Shown here: positions 8,761 through 15,757 of the stretch, one piece after another
How the letters are laid out: every line of letters starts with the position of its first letter
Position numbering within the stretch: position 1 is the stretch's first letter
Source of the DNA: Clostridia bacterium
Lineage (GTDB): Bacteria > Bacillota > Clostridia > UMGS1810
DNA: 64,000 bases
Assembly (NCBI GenBank): GCA_017416845.1
Contig: JAFQBA010000067.1
Span: forward strand, 1 to 64,000
Direction: 5' to 3'
Program-made: the position numbers and the translations under genes
The notes under the pieces: model-generated
Seen by the model: only the letters and a program-made list of their open reading frames with translations
Databases searched by the model: none
What the model was told of the DNA's origin: nothing

Positions 8761-9297
8761 TTATCTTTCTGATTTCAGTCTCTTGAACAGTTCCAAAAAC
8801 TCGTCTCTGACTACTGAAAACTCTTTAAATTCAAAAACAGGTTTCGAAAAAATGTGAGGCTTTTCGGAAAGTTCAATGCCCATATAGTGATAAAACTCAT
8901 AATACAAAAGGTCTTTATCAATGGAATAGACAATTTTCTTTTCTTCCTCCGTGAGCTCACCGACATATTTTTTAAAAATGAGGTCAATGAGTTTATCTTC
9001 ATACTCTCTGTAATCCGAAAGTTTATTTTTCACCGGGGTGGTAACATCGGACATGTAGCTTTCTGCTCCATCATGCAAAAGACATGCAAGACAAAGCTTG
9101 GTTTCAAGCCCTCTCGCCAATGCTTCATTTGCACATTCAATTGAGTGCTGTGCCACAGAATGAAAAAAAGGGAAATGCCCGTTTGCTCTGGAAAGCATTG
9201 AAAGAGCATGGGCAATATCACAAATGTCAATATCTTCAATTTTTGGATTTAATGGATAGAATATTTTCTTTGAAACTGTGTATATATAATCCGCCAT
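8761..9297 (-). CDS. HD-domain phosphohydrolase
   Basis: This 178-aa HD-superfamily protein is probably a metal-dependent phosphohydrolase, possibly a nucleotidase of the YfbR kind. The metal ligands can be read in order: HSVAQHSIECA, LLHDGAESYMSDVTTPVK (the HD pair) and, further on, a conserved Asp in YSIDKDLL. I prefer the ATG at 9297 (MADYIYT), which directly follows the stop codon of the preceding gene. A reading from 9318 would overlap that gene. It is the third gene of an operon after LOG and an unknown gene. Substrate unknown; nucleotides are the likely guess from the family. Confidence 0.75.
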   Translation of the reverse strand: MADYIYTVSKKIFYPLNPKIEDIDICDIAHALSMLSRANGHFPFFHSVAQHSIECANEALARGLETKLCLACLLHDGAESYMSDVTTPVKNKLSDYREYEDKLIDLIFKKYVGELTEEEKKIVYSIDKDLLYYEFYHYMGIELSEKPHIFSKPVFEFKEFSVVRDEFLELFKRLKSER

Positions 9298-9298
9298 G

Positions 9299-9823
9299 TT
9301 AATACCCCAAAATGTCAAGTCTCATTGTAACACCAAGCTGGAAAAATGCCGCAAGAGTTTTTGAGATATAGTCTTTTGCATCGGAAAGCGGGAAATAATC
9401 TTTTAGGGCAACAACCCATTTTTCGTAAATTTCAAGAGAAAAATTTTGAAAGTCCTTTTTATCATTGTCAGACGTCATTTCAAGGAGAACAAAAATATTA
9501 TTCCATACTCCGCCATCATATATTTCATCATATTTGATGTTGGACAATCTGTCTCCACCATCAGCCCAAGCATCTGCGCAAAGCATGCCGCCACACAGAC
9601 AATTAACTGAAAGCCCGAGATAATAGCCAACATTATTTCCTTTAAAAGTTTCAAAAAATTCGGAATCAGAAAGCCACTGATTTGAATATTCAAAGCCTTT
9701 TGTAAGAAGTTCTTCAACCATGATAGCTTCTTTTTCAATATAGTTTTTTTCAAGAGCAGCTTTATGAATATCTACAATAATTGATTTGTATACTTCACTT
9801 GCCGATTTAGCATTGTTACTCAT
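9299..9823 (-). CDS. Conserved-looking protein of unknown function
   Basis: I do not recognise this protein of about 174 aa. It is soluble, mixed charged/aromatic and predicted mostly helical. A Cys/Gly-rich centre reads LSVNCLCGGMLCADAWADGG and is followed by acidic repeats. It has no signal peptide or membrane segment. The longest reading starts with GTG at 9841, overlapping the LOG stop. The ATG at 9823 with GAGG about 12 bases upstream is the alternative I list. It sits tightly between the LOG gene and the HD protein, so it probably works in nucleotide metabolism or is merely co-expressed. Confidence 0.6.
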   Translation of the reverse strand: MSNNAKSASEVYKSIIVDIHKAALEKNYIEKEAIMVEELLTKGFEYSNQWLSDSEFFETFKGNNVGYYLGLSVNCLCGGMLCADAWADGGDRLSNIKYDEIYDGGVWNNIFVLLEMTSDNDKKDFQNFSLEIYEKWVVALKDYFPLSDAKDYISKTLAAFFQLGVTMRLDILGY

Positions 9824-9837
9824 AGTTAATACATACC

Positions 9838-10413
9838 TCACACATGTTTTGTATCTTTTATAGAAAGCTCCTTGCCTTCATAATTTTCAATATAATCAAT
9901 AATGTCCTTTTCGTTGTCAGTTACTTCATAAAGACTTAATGTTACATCGGTAATAAAATTCTCTTCAAAAGCAACATTCATAAACTCCTGCAGTTTATCA
10001 TAATAACCGCAAATATTGTAGATAACAATAGCTTTGCAGTGTCTGCCAAGCTGTTTGAGAGTGAGAATTTCAAAAAACTCATCAAATGTTCCCACACCGC
10101 CCGGAGTAATAATGAATACATCTGCCTCATCCTCCATGCGCTGTTTACGCTGACGCATGGTATCGGTTCTGACCATTTCATCACATTTATCATAAAGGAT
10201 TCCATCGACATCGAAAAAGTGCGGCACCACTCCTATTATATGTCCGTCACCTTTGGTGAAGCCACGTGCAGCAGCACCCATTAATCCGCTTCCTCCGCCG
10301 CCGTATACGAGAGAATGCCCTCTTCGTGCCAGCAATTCGCCTAATCTTTCTACTGCGTCAATATACCTTTTATCTGTCTTTGTGCTTGAAGCTCCGTAAA
10401 TACATACTCTCAT
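9838..10413 (-). CDS. LOG-family protein (TIGR00730, nucleoside 5'-monophosphate phosphoribohydrolase)
   Basis: LOG proteins split nucleoside 5'-monophosphates into base and ribose 5-phosphate; they were formerly misnamed lysine decarboxylases. The hallmark motifs are present: GGGGSGLMG near residues 38-46 and PGGVGTFDEFFEILTLKQLG near 104-123. The length of 191 aa is normal. GAGGAGG precedes the ATG. It is the first gene of a three-gene operon read from its own consensus promoter. Confidence 0.88.
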   Translation of the reverse strand: MRVCIYGASSTKTDKRYIDAVERLGELLARRGHSLVYGGGGSGLMGAAARGFTKGDGHIIGVVPHFFDVDGILYDKCDEMVRTDTMRQRKQRMEDEADVFIITPGGVGTFDEFFEILTLKQLGRHCKAIVIYNICGYYDKLQEFMNVAFEENFITDVTLSLYEVTDNEKDIIDYIENYEGKELSIKDTKHV

Positions 10414-10456
10414 ATTGATTCCTCCTCATATCATCTTATTATTTATGTTCTATTAC

Positions 10457-10485
10457 ATTATATACAAATCATAAAATAATGTCAA
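10457..10485 (-). promoter_or_regulatory. Consensus promoter of the LOG-unknown-HD operon
   Basis: Minus-strand TTGACA (10480-10485), 17 bases and TATAAT (10457-10462) lie about 45 bases ahead of the LOG start codon. Confidence 0.85.
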
Positions 10486-10500
10486 CCAATCTACGAAAAA

Positions 10501-10526
10501 ATCCCTGCCGGAAATTCGGCAGGGAT
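10501..10526 (-). terminator. Terminator of the HU gene
   Basis: The 10-bp perfect stem atccctgccg/cggcagggat has a 6-base loop. On the minus strand it runs into TTTTTTCG, just past the HU stop codon. Confidence 0.9.
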
Positions 10527-10540
10527 TGTCCAAACTTGAA

Positions 10541-10813
10541 TTATTTAACAGCGTCTTTTAAAGCTTTACCAACTTTGAAAGAAGGAACTGTTGTAGCGGG
10601 GATATCGATGATTGCACCTGTCTGGGGATTCTTACCCTTTCTTGCTGCTCTCTTCTTTGTTTCAAAAGAACCAAAGCCAACGAGAACAACTTTGTCACCT
10701 GCTACGAGAGCTTCTGTAACACCATCTACGAAAGCGTTAAGAGCTTTTTCAGCATCTTTTTTGGATAATTCAGCTTTTTCTGCTATTTTAGCAATTAATT
10801 CACTTTTGTTCAT
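10541..10813 (-). CDS. hup: Nucleoid protein HU
   Basis: HU is a small dimeric protein that bends and compacts DNA. The 90 residues align end to end with the family: [20 protein letters not shown], then the [19 protein letters not shown] beta-strand and arm, with the conserved arm-tip residues NPQTG and then [23 protein letters not shown] lies ahead of the ATG. It is a single-gene unit with its own terminator. A 10-bp inverted repeat overlaps its promoter, suggesting feedback or other control. Confidence 0.95.
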   Translation of the reverse strand: MNKSELIAKIAEKAELSKKDAEKALNAFVDGVTEALVAGDKVVLVGFGSFETKKRAARKGKNPQTGAIIDIPATTVPSFKVGKALKDAVK

Positions 10814-10850
10814 TTCTACCTACTACCTCCTAGAATTTTGGTCTACAGTT

Positions 10851-10890
10851 ATTATAACAGATAATTCCAATTGTTGCAAGTGGAATTATC
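10851..10890 (-). promoter_or_regulatory. HU promoter with an overlapping inverted repeat
   Basis: On the minus strand TTGCAA (10874-10879), 17 bases and TATAAT (10851-10856) form the promoter. A perfect 10-bp inverted repeat, gataattcca/tggaattatc, occupies 10860-10869 and 10881-10890. It covers the spacer and both sides of the -35 box. The position fits a repressor operator; the binding protein is unknown. Confidence 0.65.
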
Positions 10891-11130
10891 AACAATTTTA
10901 TAGTCAAATTGCATAAACTTAAGTCCTTCAAATTGTTGCAAATGTCGAATTTGCAGTTCACAAACACTAAAAATGCTTTAATGTCACATATTATCACAAA
11001 TAATCTTGGGATTATTCATTCTGCAGCATAAATAACAACAGGCAATACCGCCAAGTCAAATATATGACAGCTCCATGTTGCATTAGACTTTGTCGGCATC
11101 CGACTATATGTGGCATTATCATAATCAGCG
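10891..11130. other. Gene-free stretch with a decayed gene end
   Basis: There is no supportable gene. It is AT-rich with repeated ttgcaaa/aattg words. At 10984-11037 the minus strand reads CYLCCRMNNPKIICDNM-stop. This resembles the C-terminus CYLWSRYNNSEFIRDNM of the neighbouring membrane protein (11131-11883), so the segment appears to be a diverged duplicate of that gene's end. Confidence 0.45.
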
Positions 11131-11883
11131 TTATTCATCATAAAGTTCACTTTCATCAAACATATTATCACGAATAAATTCTGAGTTATTATATCTACTC
11201 CATAAATAACATACAAACAGAACAAAATCTGTGACAATGTTAAGTTTGATTCCAAGATACAAATTCAAAAAGTCCCAATATTGGATTCCCAGTTCTTTTA
11301 TAACCTGAAGATACGGAAATGCAAATATCATTGCAAGCGCACCGAACACCATAGTAACAAAGCTTGTTATTTCAAAAATAAGCGGTGCCACTTCTGCACT
11401 TCCCACTTTTCGGGCAGGGATAATGTTACATTTGAGAAACAGACCGTTGACAAAATTTATCATGCCCACAAGTGCAAAATAAAATATATACCCTATTGTC
11501 ATGTCATATGACAAAATAACTATAAATGCAATATTTAAAACAATTACGACCGCTGCAGAAATTTTAAACATCATTCCCAAAAATATATGTTTAAAATACA
11601 ATATGTGATATACAACCATAAAAGCACTTGTTACTACCTGGGGTATGAATAAATACCACAAATCGTAGTATATGTCATTCTGTTCATATACACTGAATAT
11701 ATACATAACCAAGTCTACAAGGAATTTAATAAAATATGCAATTATGGGAAAATTAGCAAACTTATTAATTTCATTATAACTCCAACGGCTTCTGAATTTG
11801 CTTATAAATCCATTTCCGGAACCGTTATCCATGTTATTGTTATTATTGTTATAATTAGCTCCGGTGTTATAATTATTGTCCAT
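11131..11883 (-). CDS. Multi-pass membrane protein of unknown function, Asn-rich N-terminus
   Basis: I do not recognise this protein of about 250 aa. Residues 1-30 are very rich in Asn, Gly and Asp and should be a disordered cytoplasmic tail. Around six hydrophobic segments follow (for example IIAYFIKFLVDLVMYIF, AAVVIVLNIAFIVILSY, FYFALVGMINFVNGLF, ITSFVTMVFGALAMIFAF), and a short acidic tail ends the protein. I chose the ATG at 11883 with GAGG eight bases upstream. It is the last gene of the peptide/SLH cluster, 21 bases after the SLH gene, so it may belong to export, immunity or anchoring in that system; this is inference. Confidence 0.65.
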   Translation of the reverse strand: MDNNYNTGANYNNNNNNMDNGSGNGFISKFRSRWSYNEINKFANFPIIAYFIKFLVDLVMYIFSVYEQNDIYYDLWYLFIPQVVTSAFMVVYHILYFKHIFLGMMFKISAAVVIVLNIAFIVILSYDMTIGYIFYFALVGMINFVNGLFLKCNIIPARKVGSAEVAPLIFEITSFVTMVFGALAMIFAFPYLQVIKELGIQYWDFLNLYLGIKLNIVTDFVLFVCYLWSRYNNSEFIRDNMFDESELYDE

Positions 11884-11904
11884 ATTCAAAGCCTCTTTTC
11901 AAAA

Positions 11905-13512
11905 TCAGATTATCTGACTTACAAAGATGTTTTCAAAGGGGAAAAATACATCATCAAGTTTTTTTCCTGTGTTTACATCGAGATAAATCTCATCACCGTT
12001 TACAAGAGGATAAGCTCCGATGGTTTCATCTGCGCAGTTTATAATATCCGAAAGTTTAGTGGCGTGAGCTTTATCCACAATTTTAAGCTTAATTCTGAAT
12101 GTATATCCTCCGCTTGTTTTTACGGCAAGAACAGGATTATCATATATTTCTATCTGAATACCCGAATTTTTGCAAAGTGTGTACCACTGTTTAAACATGG
12201 TTTGGAAAATACCGTCAAATACGCTTGTGGTTTTGTAACTGTCTTTTGGAAGCTCTACAGCATCAACAAACGGTTTCTCATATACATAGGCAGGAATTGT
12301 ACTTAAAATCATTCTATAATCCGACGCATTTGAGGGATATGTGGATAAAACGGTGTTTAATTTATAATCAACATATCGCGAATTTGCGGAATATCTGTAT
12401 CCGCTGTTAAAGCCTGAAAAACCGTCAAATTCAATGAGAAGACAAGCAAACTCCTTGAGAGTTATTGTTTTGTCGAGATTAATTGCCTCGGGCGATGTGA
12501 AGTAAATACCATTTTGATATGCCTTTTTCAGAAGTGCATCCTGAGCATCGTTTGCAGGATTGGCATTTGCATATGTTGTGCCATTTTTATCATAAGAAAT
12601 AGGCAAAGCGGATGTTCTCTGAGTTGCAAACATAAGTGCCATTATTGCATCTCTGACTGTTGCGGTTTTATCTGCATATGCCACGTTGTCGTTTTCACTG
12701 CCGGCATAGTAACGGGAAATCATATTAATTGCCTGAGCATAGGGGTGTTCAAAAGATATTGTCGCAGATACTCCGGGATAATCCGGTTTATCACTGCCCG
12801 AAAGAATACGGGCTGCAGCCATAGCAACCTCACCCATTGTGAGTGTTGCATCTGCACTGTATTCCTTGTCAACTACACCATAAGCATTGTATGCAATTTC
12901 AAACAAATTCTGATCTATGGAATCCATGAATGTAACTTTTTCACTTGATGCATTAATCTGACGAGAACGCACGATAAGGGCAGTAGCCTCAGCTCTTGTG
13001 AGAGTATCATCCAGTCTCAAATCAATGAAATCATCACCGTTCATGATTTTGTAGGTATATACCCACGAAACCGCATCATAATTTATGCCTTGTGCAAAAA
13101 TAACCGGAGGCGCAGTAAGACCTTTGGGACTACCTGCTCTTGTCCAGAGTATTGTTGCAACTTCTCCTCTGGTAATTGGCTTTGAGGGTTCAAAAAATTC
13201 ACTGCCTGTTTCAAAGCCGGAGGTCATAATATATTCATATGCCCAGTGACTATTGTCAACATCCATATAATCTGATGTTCTTCTTGTGTTGCCTTTACCA
13301 ATCATTTTAACAAATTCAGCTCTTGTTACTGTGCCGGCAGGTCTGAATGTGCCATCTTCAAATCCGTTGATTGTTCCGTCTGACACAAGAGTGTTTACAT
13401 ATGAAATTGCCCAGTGATCATTCGGAAGATCAGAAAAAGACATTGCAAAAACCTGTGTAGACAATGAAATTGTCATACAAAAAACAATCAACAATGAGAT
13501 AAATTTTTTCAT
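11905..13512 (-). CDS. SLH-domain surface protein (535 aa)
   Basis: This secreted protein has a signal peptide at 1-23 (MKKFISLLIVFCMTISLSTQ then VFA). Three N-terminal SLH repeats follow, roughly at 25-70 (SDLPNDHWAISYVNTL, GTINGFEDGTFRP), 85-135 (NSHWAYEYIMTSGF) and 145-195. A further SLH-like stretch lies near 200-340 (MDSIDQNLFEIAYNAYGVV and a later FKEFACLLIEF). The C-terminal 180 residues show no domain I know. GGA lies ten bases before the ATG at 13512. A reading from 13521 would put the Shine-Dalgarno directly against the start. The gene follows the HPr-kinase-like gene almost without gap, which places a wall-anchored protein inside the peptide cluster. Confidence 0.85.
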   Translation of the reverse strand: MKKFISLLIVFCMTISLSTQVFAMSFSDLPNDHWAISYVNTLVSDGTINGFEDGTFRPAGTVTRAEFVKMIGKGNTRRTSDYMDVDNSHWAYEYIMTSGFETGSEFFEPSKPITRGEVATILWTRAGSPKGLTAPPVIFAQGINYDAVSWVYTYKIMNGDDFIDLRLDDTLTRAEATALIVRSRQINASSEKVTFMDSIDQNLFEIAYNAYGVVDKEYSADATLTMGEVAMAAARILSGSDKPDYPGVSATISFEHPYAQAINMISRYYAGSENDNVAYADKTATVRDAIMALMFATQRTSALPISYDKNGTTYANANPANDAQDALLKKAYQNGIYFTSPEAINLDKTITLKEFACLLIEFDGFSGFNSGYRYSANSRYVDYKLNTVLSTYPSNASDYRMILSTIPAYVYEKPFVDAVELPKDSYKTTSVFDGIFQTMFKQWYTLCKNSGIQIEIYDNPVLAVKTSGGYTFRIKLKIVDKAHATKLSDIINCADETIGAYPLVNGDEIYLDVNTGKKLDDVFFPFENIFVSQII

Positions 13513-13517
13513 GATAA

Positions 13518-14396
13518 TCATTTCCTTTCTGCGTTATTAAAAATATATTCCTTTGCAACCTGTGCCGCTTCTGTGTCCATATTACAAGAAAGAGACAACA
13601 ACTGCACCTTTTTGAATATCTTGTTAACTGTATCAACTGTTTTTGCAAGCATAACCGGCGAAAGAGGTGATACGAGTCCTTCAAAAAAATTTTTTATTGC
13701 ATTTTGACAATCAATCGGTTCAATATGATTGTGCACAGATCGTGACAAGAATACCACTGCTTCAAGAGGAACAACAATATTTGTGTTAATACCGGTTGTT
13801 CCTGCCCAGGGAGTCCCGCAAAGGATAACATCACCATTATTTTTCACTCTGATAACGGGCATGTCATCATTTACCATTACGGTTTCAGGATAAACTTGTT
13901 GCCACAGTCCTGTATGGGTGGATTTTCCTGTTCCCGAAACTGCCGAGAAAACTACTCCTCGACCATCATATGAAATTGCAGAAGAATGAAAAACAACAGC
14001 GTCATGCATTCTCATGCTGTAATGGATGGCATTGCCAACAAGGTTAAAAATGTAGCGTTCATCGGAAATGTCGTATATTTGTTTTACATCGTGAGCGAGT
14101 ATTTCAATGTTTGAATAATCATCTGAAAATGTGATTACTGCCATAATTTTTTCAGAATTATCATCATAGAAAATAACTCTATCTAACCCATTATGATTAC
14201 AGTAAAATTTTCCATCTGTAATTTTTGATACGTTGATATATTCATTGACAATAATTTCCTTGGTTTTATTGATATTTATTTTAATATCTGCACTGCCATC
14301 AAAATCATTTTCATACTGCGAAAGAGATTCTGTTAATACTTTGTCATAATCAGAGTCAACTGAAATTTTGAAATCTGCAATTAAATATTTTTTCAT
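13518..14396 (-). CDS. HPr-kinase-like serine kinase of a peptide-modification cluster
   Basis: The C-terminal half (residues 135-210) carries the HprK-type ATP site. HSSAI comes first, then the P-loop SAVSGTGKST at 151-160, then VNDDMP and GTPWAGT. The N-terminal 120 residues are unlike HPr kinase, and the regulatory HPr kinase/phosphorylase signature is absent. Known relatives sit beside PqqD-like proteins in RiPP clusters, including lasso clusters where such kinases phosphorylate the precursor. Here the gene follows the precursor-like peptide after a terminator and precedes an SLH protein. I infer that it phosphorylates a Ser/Thr of the 60-aa peptide; the peptide has many such residues. 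The true carbon-catabolite HprK is an alternative but fits the sequence and context poorly. Confidence 0.75.
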   Translation of the reverse strand: MKKYLIADFKISVDSDYDKVLTESLSQYENDFDGSADIKININKTKEIIVNEYINVSKITDGKFYCNHNGLDRVIFYDDNSEKIMAVITFSDDYSNIEILAHDVKQIYDISDERYIFNLVGNAIHYSMRMHDAVVFHSSAISYDGRGVVFSAVSGTGKSTHTGLWQQVYPETVMVNDDMPVIRVKNNGDVILCGTPWAGTTGINTNIVVPLEAVVFLSRSVHNHIEPIDCQNAIKNFFEGLVSPLSPVMLAKTVDTVNKIFKKVQLLSLSCNMDTEAAQVAKEYIFNNAERK

Positions 14397-14452
14397 AATT
14401 GAAAAATCCTTTTTGGCAAATACGTTTTGTATGCTACCATAGCTTTATTCAA

Positions 14453-14486
14453 AAAAAAGGCTGACAGATTAAGTCAACCTTTTTTG
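14453..14486 (-). terminator. Terminator between precursor peptide and kinase gene
   Basis: On the minus strand AAAAAAGGTTGAC pairs with GTCAGCCTTTTTTTT around a short loop, just after the precursor stop codon. It would make the secreted-protein/precursor unit the abundant transcript and leave the kinase and SLH genes to read-through. Confidence 0.85.
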
Positions 14487-14507
14487 AATTATTATATTGA
14501 TTATCGT

Positions 14508-14690
14508 TTACGCTTCTGCGGATGTTGTAACAGCAGTAAGATTGTATACTGTTAAGGGAACACCGTTCTCTGTTGTACCGGTAGAATCACCTGCAACAAC
14601 TGTTTTGCTGATACCTGCGGGAAGAGCAGCCATGTTCTCTTTGACAGAAAGTTCAACAACATCAATAGTGGGTTTTACATATTTTTTCAT
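14508..14690 (-). CDS. Candidate RiPP precursor peptide (60 aa)
   Basis: The peptide starts MKKYVKPTIDVVELSVKEN, a leader-like segment of the MKKYxKPxxxVVEL type seen in many small modified peptides. It continues with a Ser/Thr/Val/Gly-rich tail (GISKTVVAGDSTGTTENGVP, then LTVYNLTAVTTSAEA). There are no Cys, His or Trp residues, so lanthionine or sactionine rings cannot form. A strong GAGGAGATATAGTA spacing supports the ATG. It lies 24 bases after the secreted 295-aa protein and is followed by a strong terminator. A PqqD-like protein, HprK-like kinase, S26 peptidase and ABC exporter flank it. Where leader and core divide cannot be read; AALPAG near 21-26 is one possible processing region. Confidence 0.7.
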   Translation of the reverse strand: MKKYVKPTIDVVELSVKENMAALPAGISKTVVAGDSTGTTENGVPLTVYNLTAVTTSAEA

Positions 14691-14714
14691 TACTATATCT
14701 CCTCTCTGTCAACA

Positions 14715-15602
14715 TTATTCAACGGGCTGAACAAGTGTAAATTCAGTGCCATCAGCGTAGTAATATTTACCGTCTGCTTTATAGTATGATTTAAATTCGG
14801 GTGCATCTGTCTGAGCTGTTGTTTTGTAGTTTGTGGGAAGAACAATTTTTACAGCACCATATCCGTCAGCATTTGTTTTAGCTGCGGGATAAAGCTTGAT
14901 TGCACCTTTGAAGAGAGCAAACATAAGACCGTATTCTTCAACGGATTCATTTACTTTGAACACCTGTGCATAGCTGGGTTCTTCGGGATTTTCAAGATCT
15001 GCTACAGGTTCATCATCGGGAGTAAATTCAGGAGCAACATAAGCCGCTTTTGTTGTAACTACAACTGCAACACCGTTAGCTACTTCATAGCTTGCATCAA
15101 AAGGAGCAACCTGAGCTACACCACCGATTGTTACGGATTCAATTTCGTAACCCTGTTCAACTTCAATAGTTGCAATAGTTGTATCACCATTACCTGTGAT
15201 AGGTTTGTTATAAGTGATTGTGTAGTTTTCACCTTCTACATTTGCATAACCATACAAATCAAGTTCATCATCGCCACCTGTAACAGCTGTAGCACCGTCT
15301 GTACCGTATGAAACATCTGTTTCGAGGTTTACGATTTTGCTACCGGCAATTTTGTAGTTAAATTTAACTGCACCGGTTGTAGCATCTGCTGTAGCCTGAT
15401 CAATGTACACGATTTGATCGCCTGATTTTACGAGGTATGTAACCTCTTTACCTGCTTCTGCTGTAACAGTTTCTTCAACAATTACTTTACCGGTTGCCAA
15501 ATCATATTCTGTTGTTGCTGCTGCAAAACCTGTCATAGCAGTCGCCATTACTGCAACTGCTGAAAGAGCTGCAAGAATAGCTTTTAATTTTCTGCTTTTC
15601 AT
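14715..15602 (-). CDS. Secreted protein of unknown function (295 aa)
   Basis: The chosen start (ATG 15602) gives a classic signal peptide, MKSRKLKAILAALSAVAVMA then TAMTGFAA. The mature part is acidic, Thr/Val/Gly-rich and probably all beta. A proline/acidic linker (APEFTPDDEPVADLENPEEP) lies near residue 190, before a C-terminal domain with YKADGKYYYADGTEF. No known domain is recognised. The longer reading from 15644 is excluded by the promoter, whose -10 box lies over that ATG. It heads a two-gene unit with the precursor-like peptide, so the two are probably made in similar, high amounts. A partner or carrier for the peptide is a guess. Confidence 0.65.
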   Translation of the reverse strand: MKSRKLKAILAALSAVAVMATAMTGFAAATTEYDLATGKVIVEETVTAEAGKEVTYLVKSGDQIVYIDQATADATTGAVKFNYKIAGSKIVNLETDVSYGTDGATAVTGGDDELDLYGYANVEGENYTITYNKPITGNGDTTIATIEVEQGYEIESVTIGGVAQVAPFDASYEVANGVAVVVTTKAAYVAPEFTPDDEPVADLENPEEPSYAQVFKVNESVEEYGLMFALFKGAIKLYPAAKTNADGYGAVKIVLPTNYKTTAQTDAPEFKSYYKADGKYYYADGTEFTLVQPVE

Positions 15603-15642
15603 TTTGACATACATCTCCTTATTTATGTTTTTCGTTATAGCC

Positions 15643-15671
15643 ATTTTAACAAATTAAACAAAACTTGTCAA
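15643..15671 (-). promoter_or_regulatory. Promoter of the secreted protein-precursor peptide unit
   Basis: Minus-strand TTGACA (15666-15671), 17 bases and TAAAAT (15643-15648) lie about 40 bases before the ATG at 15602. It shows that this pair is transcribed separately from the ABC/S26/PqqD genes upstream. Confidence 0.8.
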
Positions 15672-15757
15672 TAGTTTTTCGAAAAAATTTTATATAATTA
15701 ATGCACAATTAACTCAAATCTGTTTTGGTTATTTTTACAACAAGTGCTCAAATTAAT

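Noticed and set aside
10479..10916. 145-aa plus-strand reading frame across HU
   Set aside because: It runs through the HU gene, its terminator and promoter on the opposite strand.
12514..12948. 144-aa plus-strand reading frame
   Set aside because: It lies opposite the SLH gene, has no ribosome site, and its Cys/Ile-rich composition is what the complement of SLH coding sequence gives.
13518..14396. Regular carbon-catabolite HPr kinase/phosphorylase
   Set aside because: Only the ATP-site half matches; the N-terminal domain and the phosphorylase signature are missing and the context is a peptide cluster.
14508..14690. Lanthipeptide, sactipeptide or lasso precursor
   Set aside because: The peptide has no Cys for thioether rings, and no lasso cyclase, radical SAM or LanM/LanBC gene is present.
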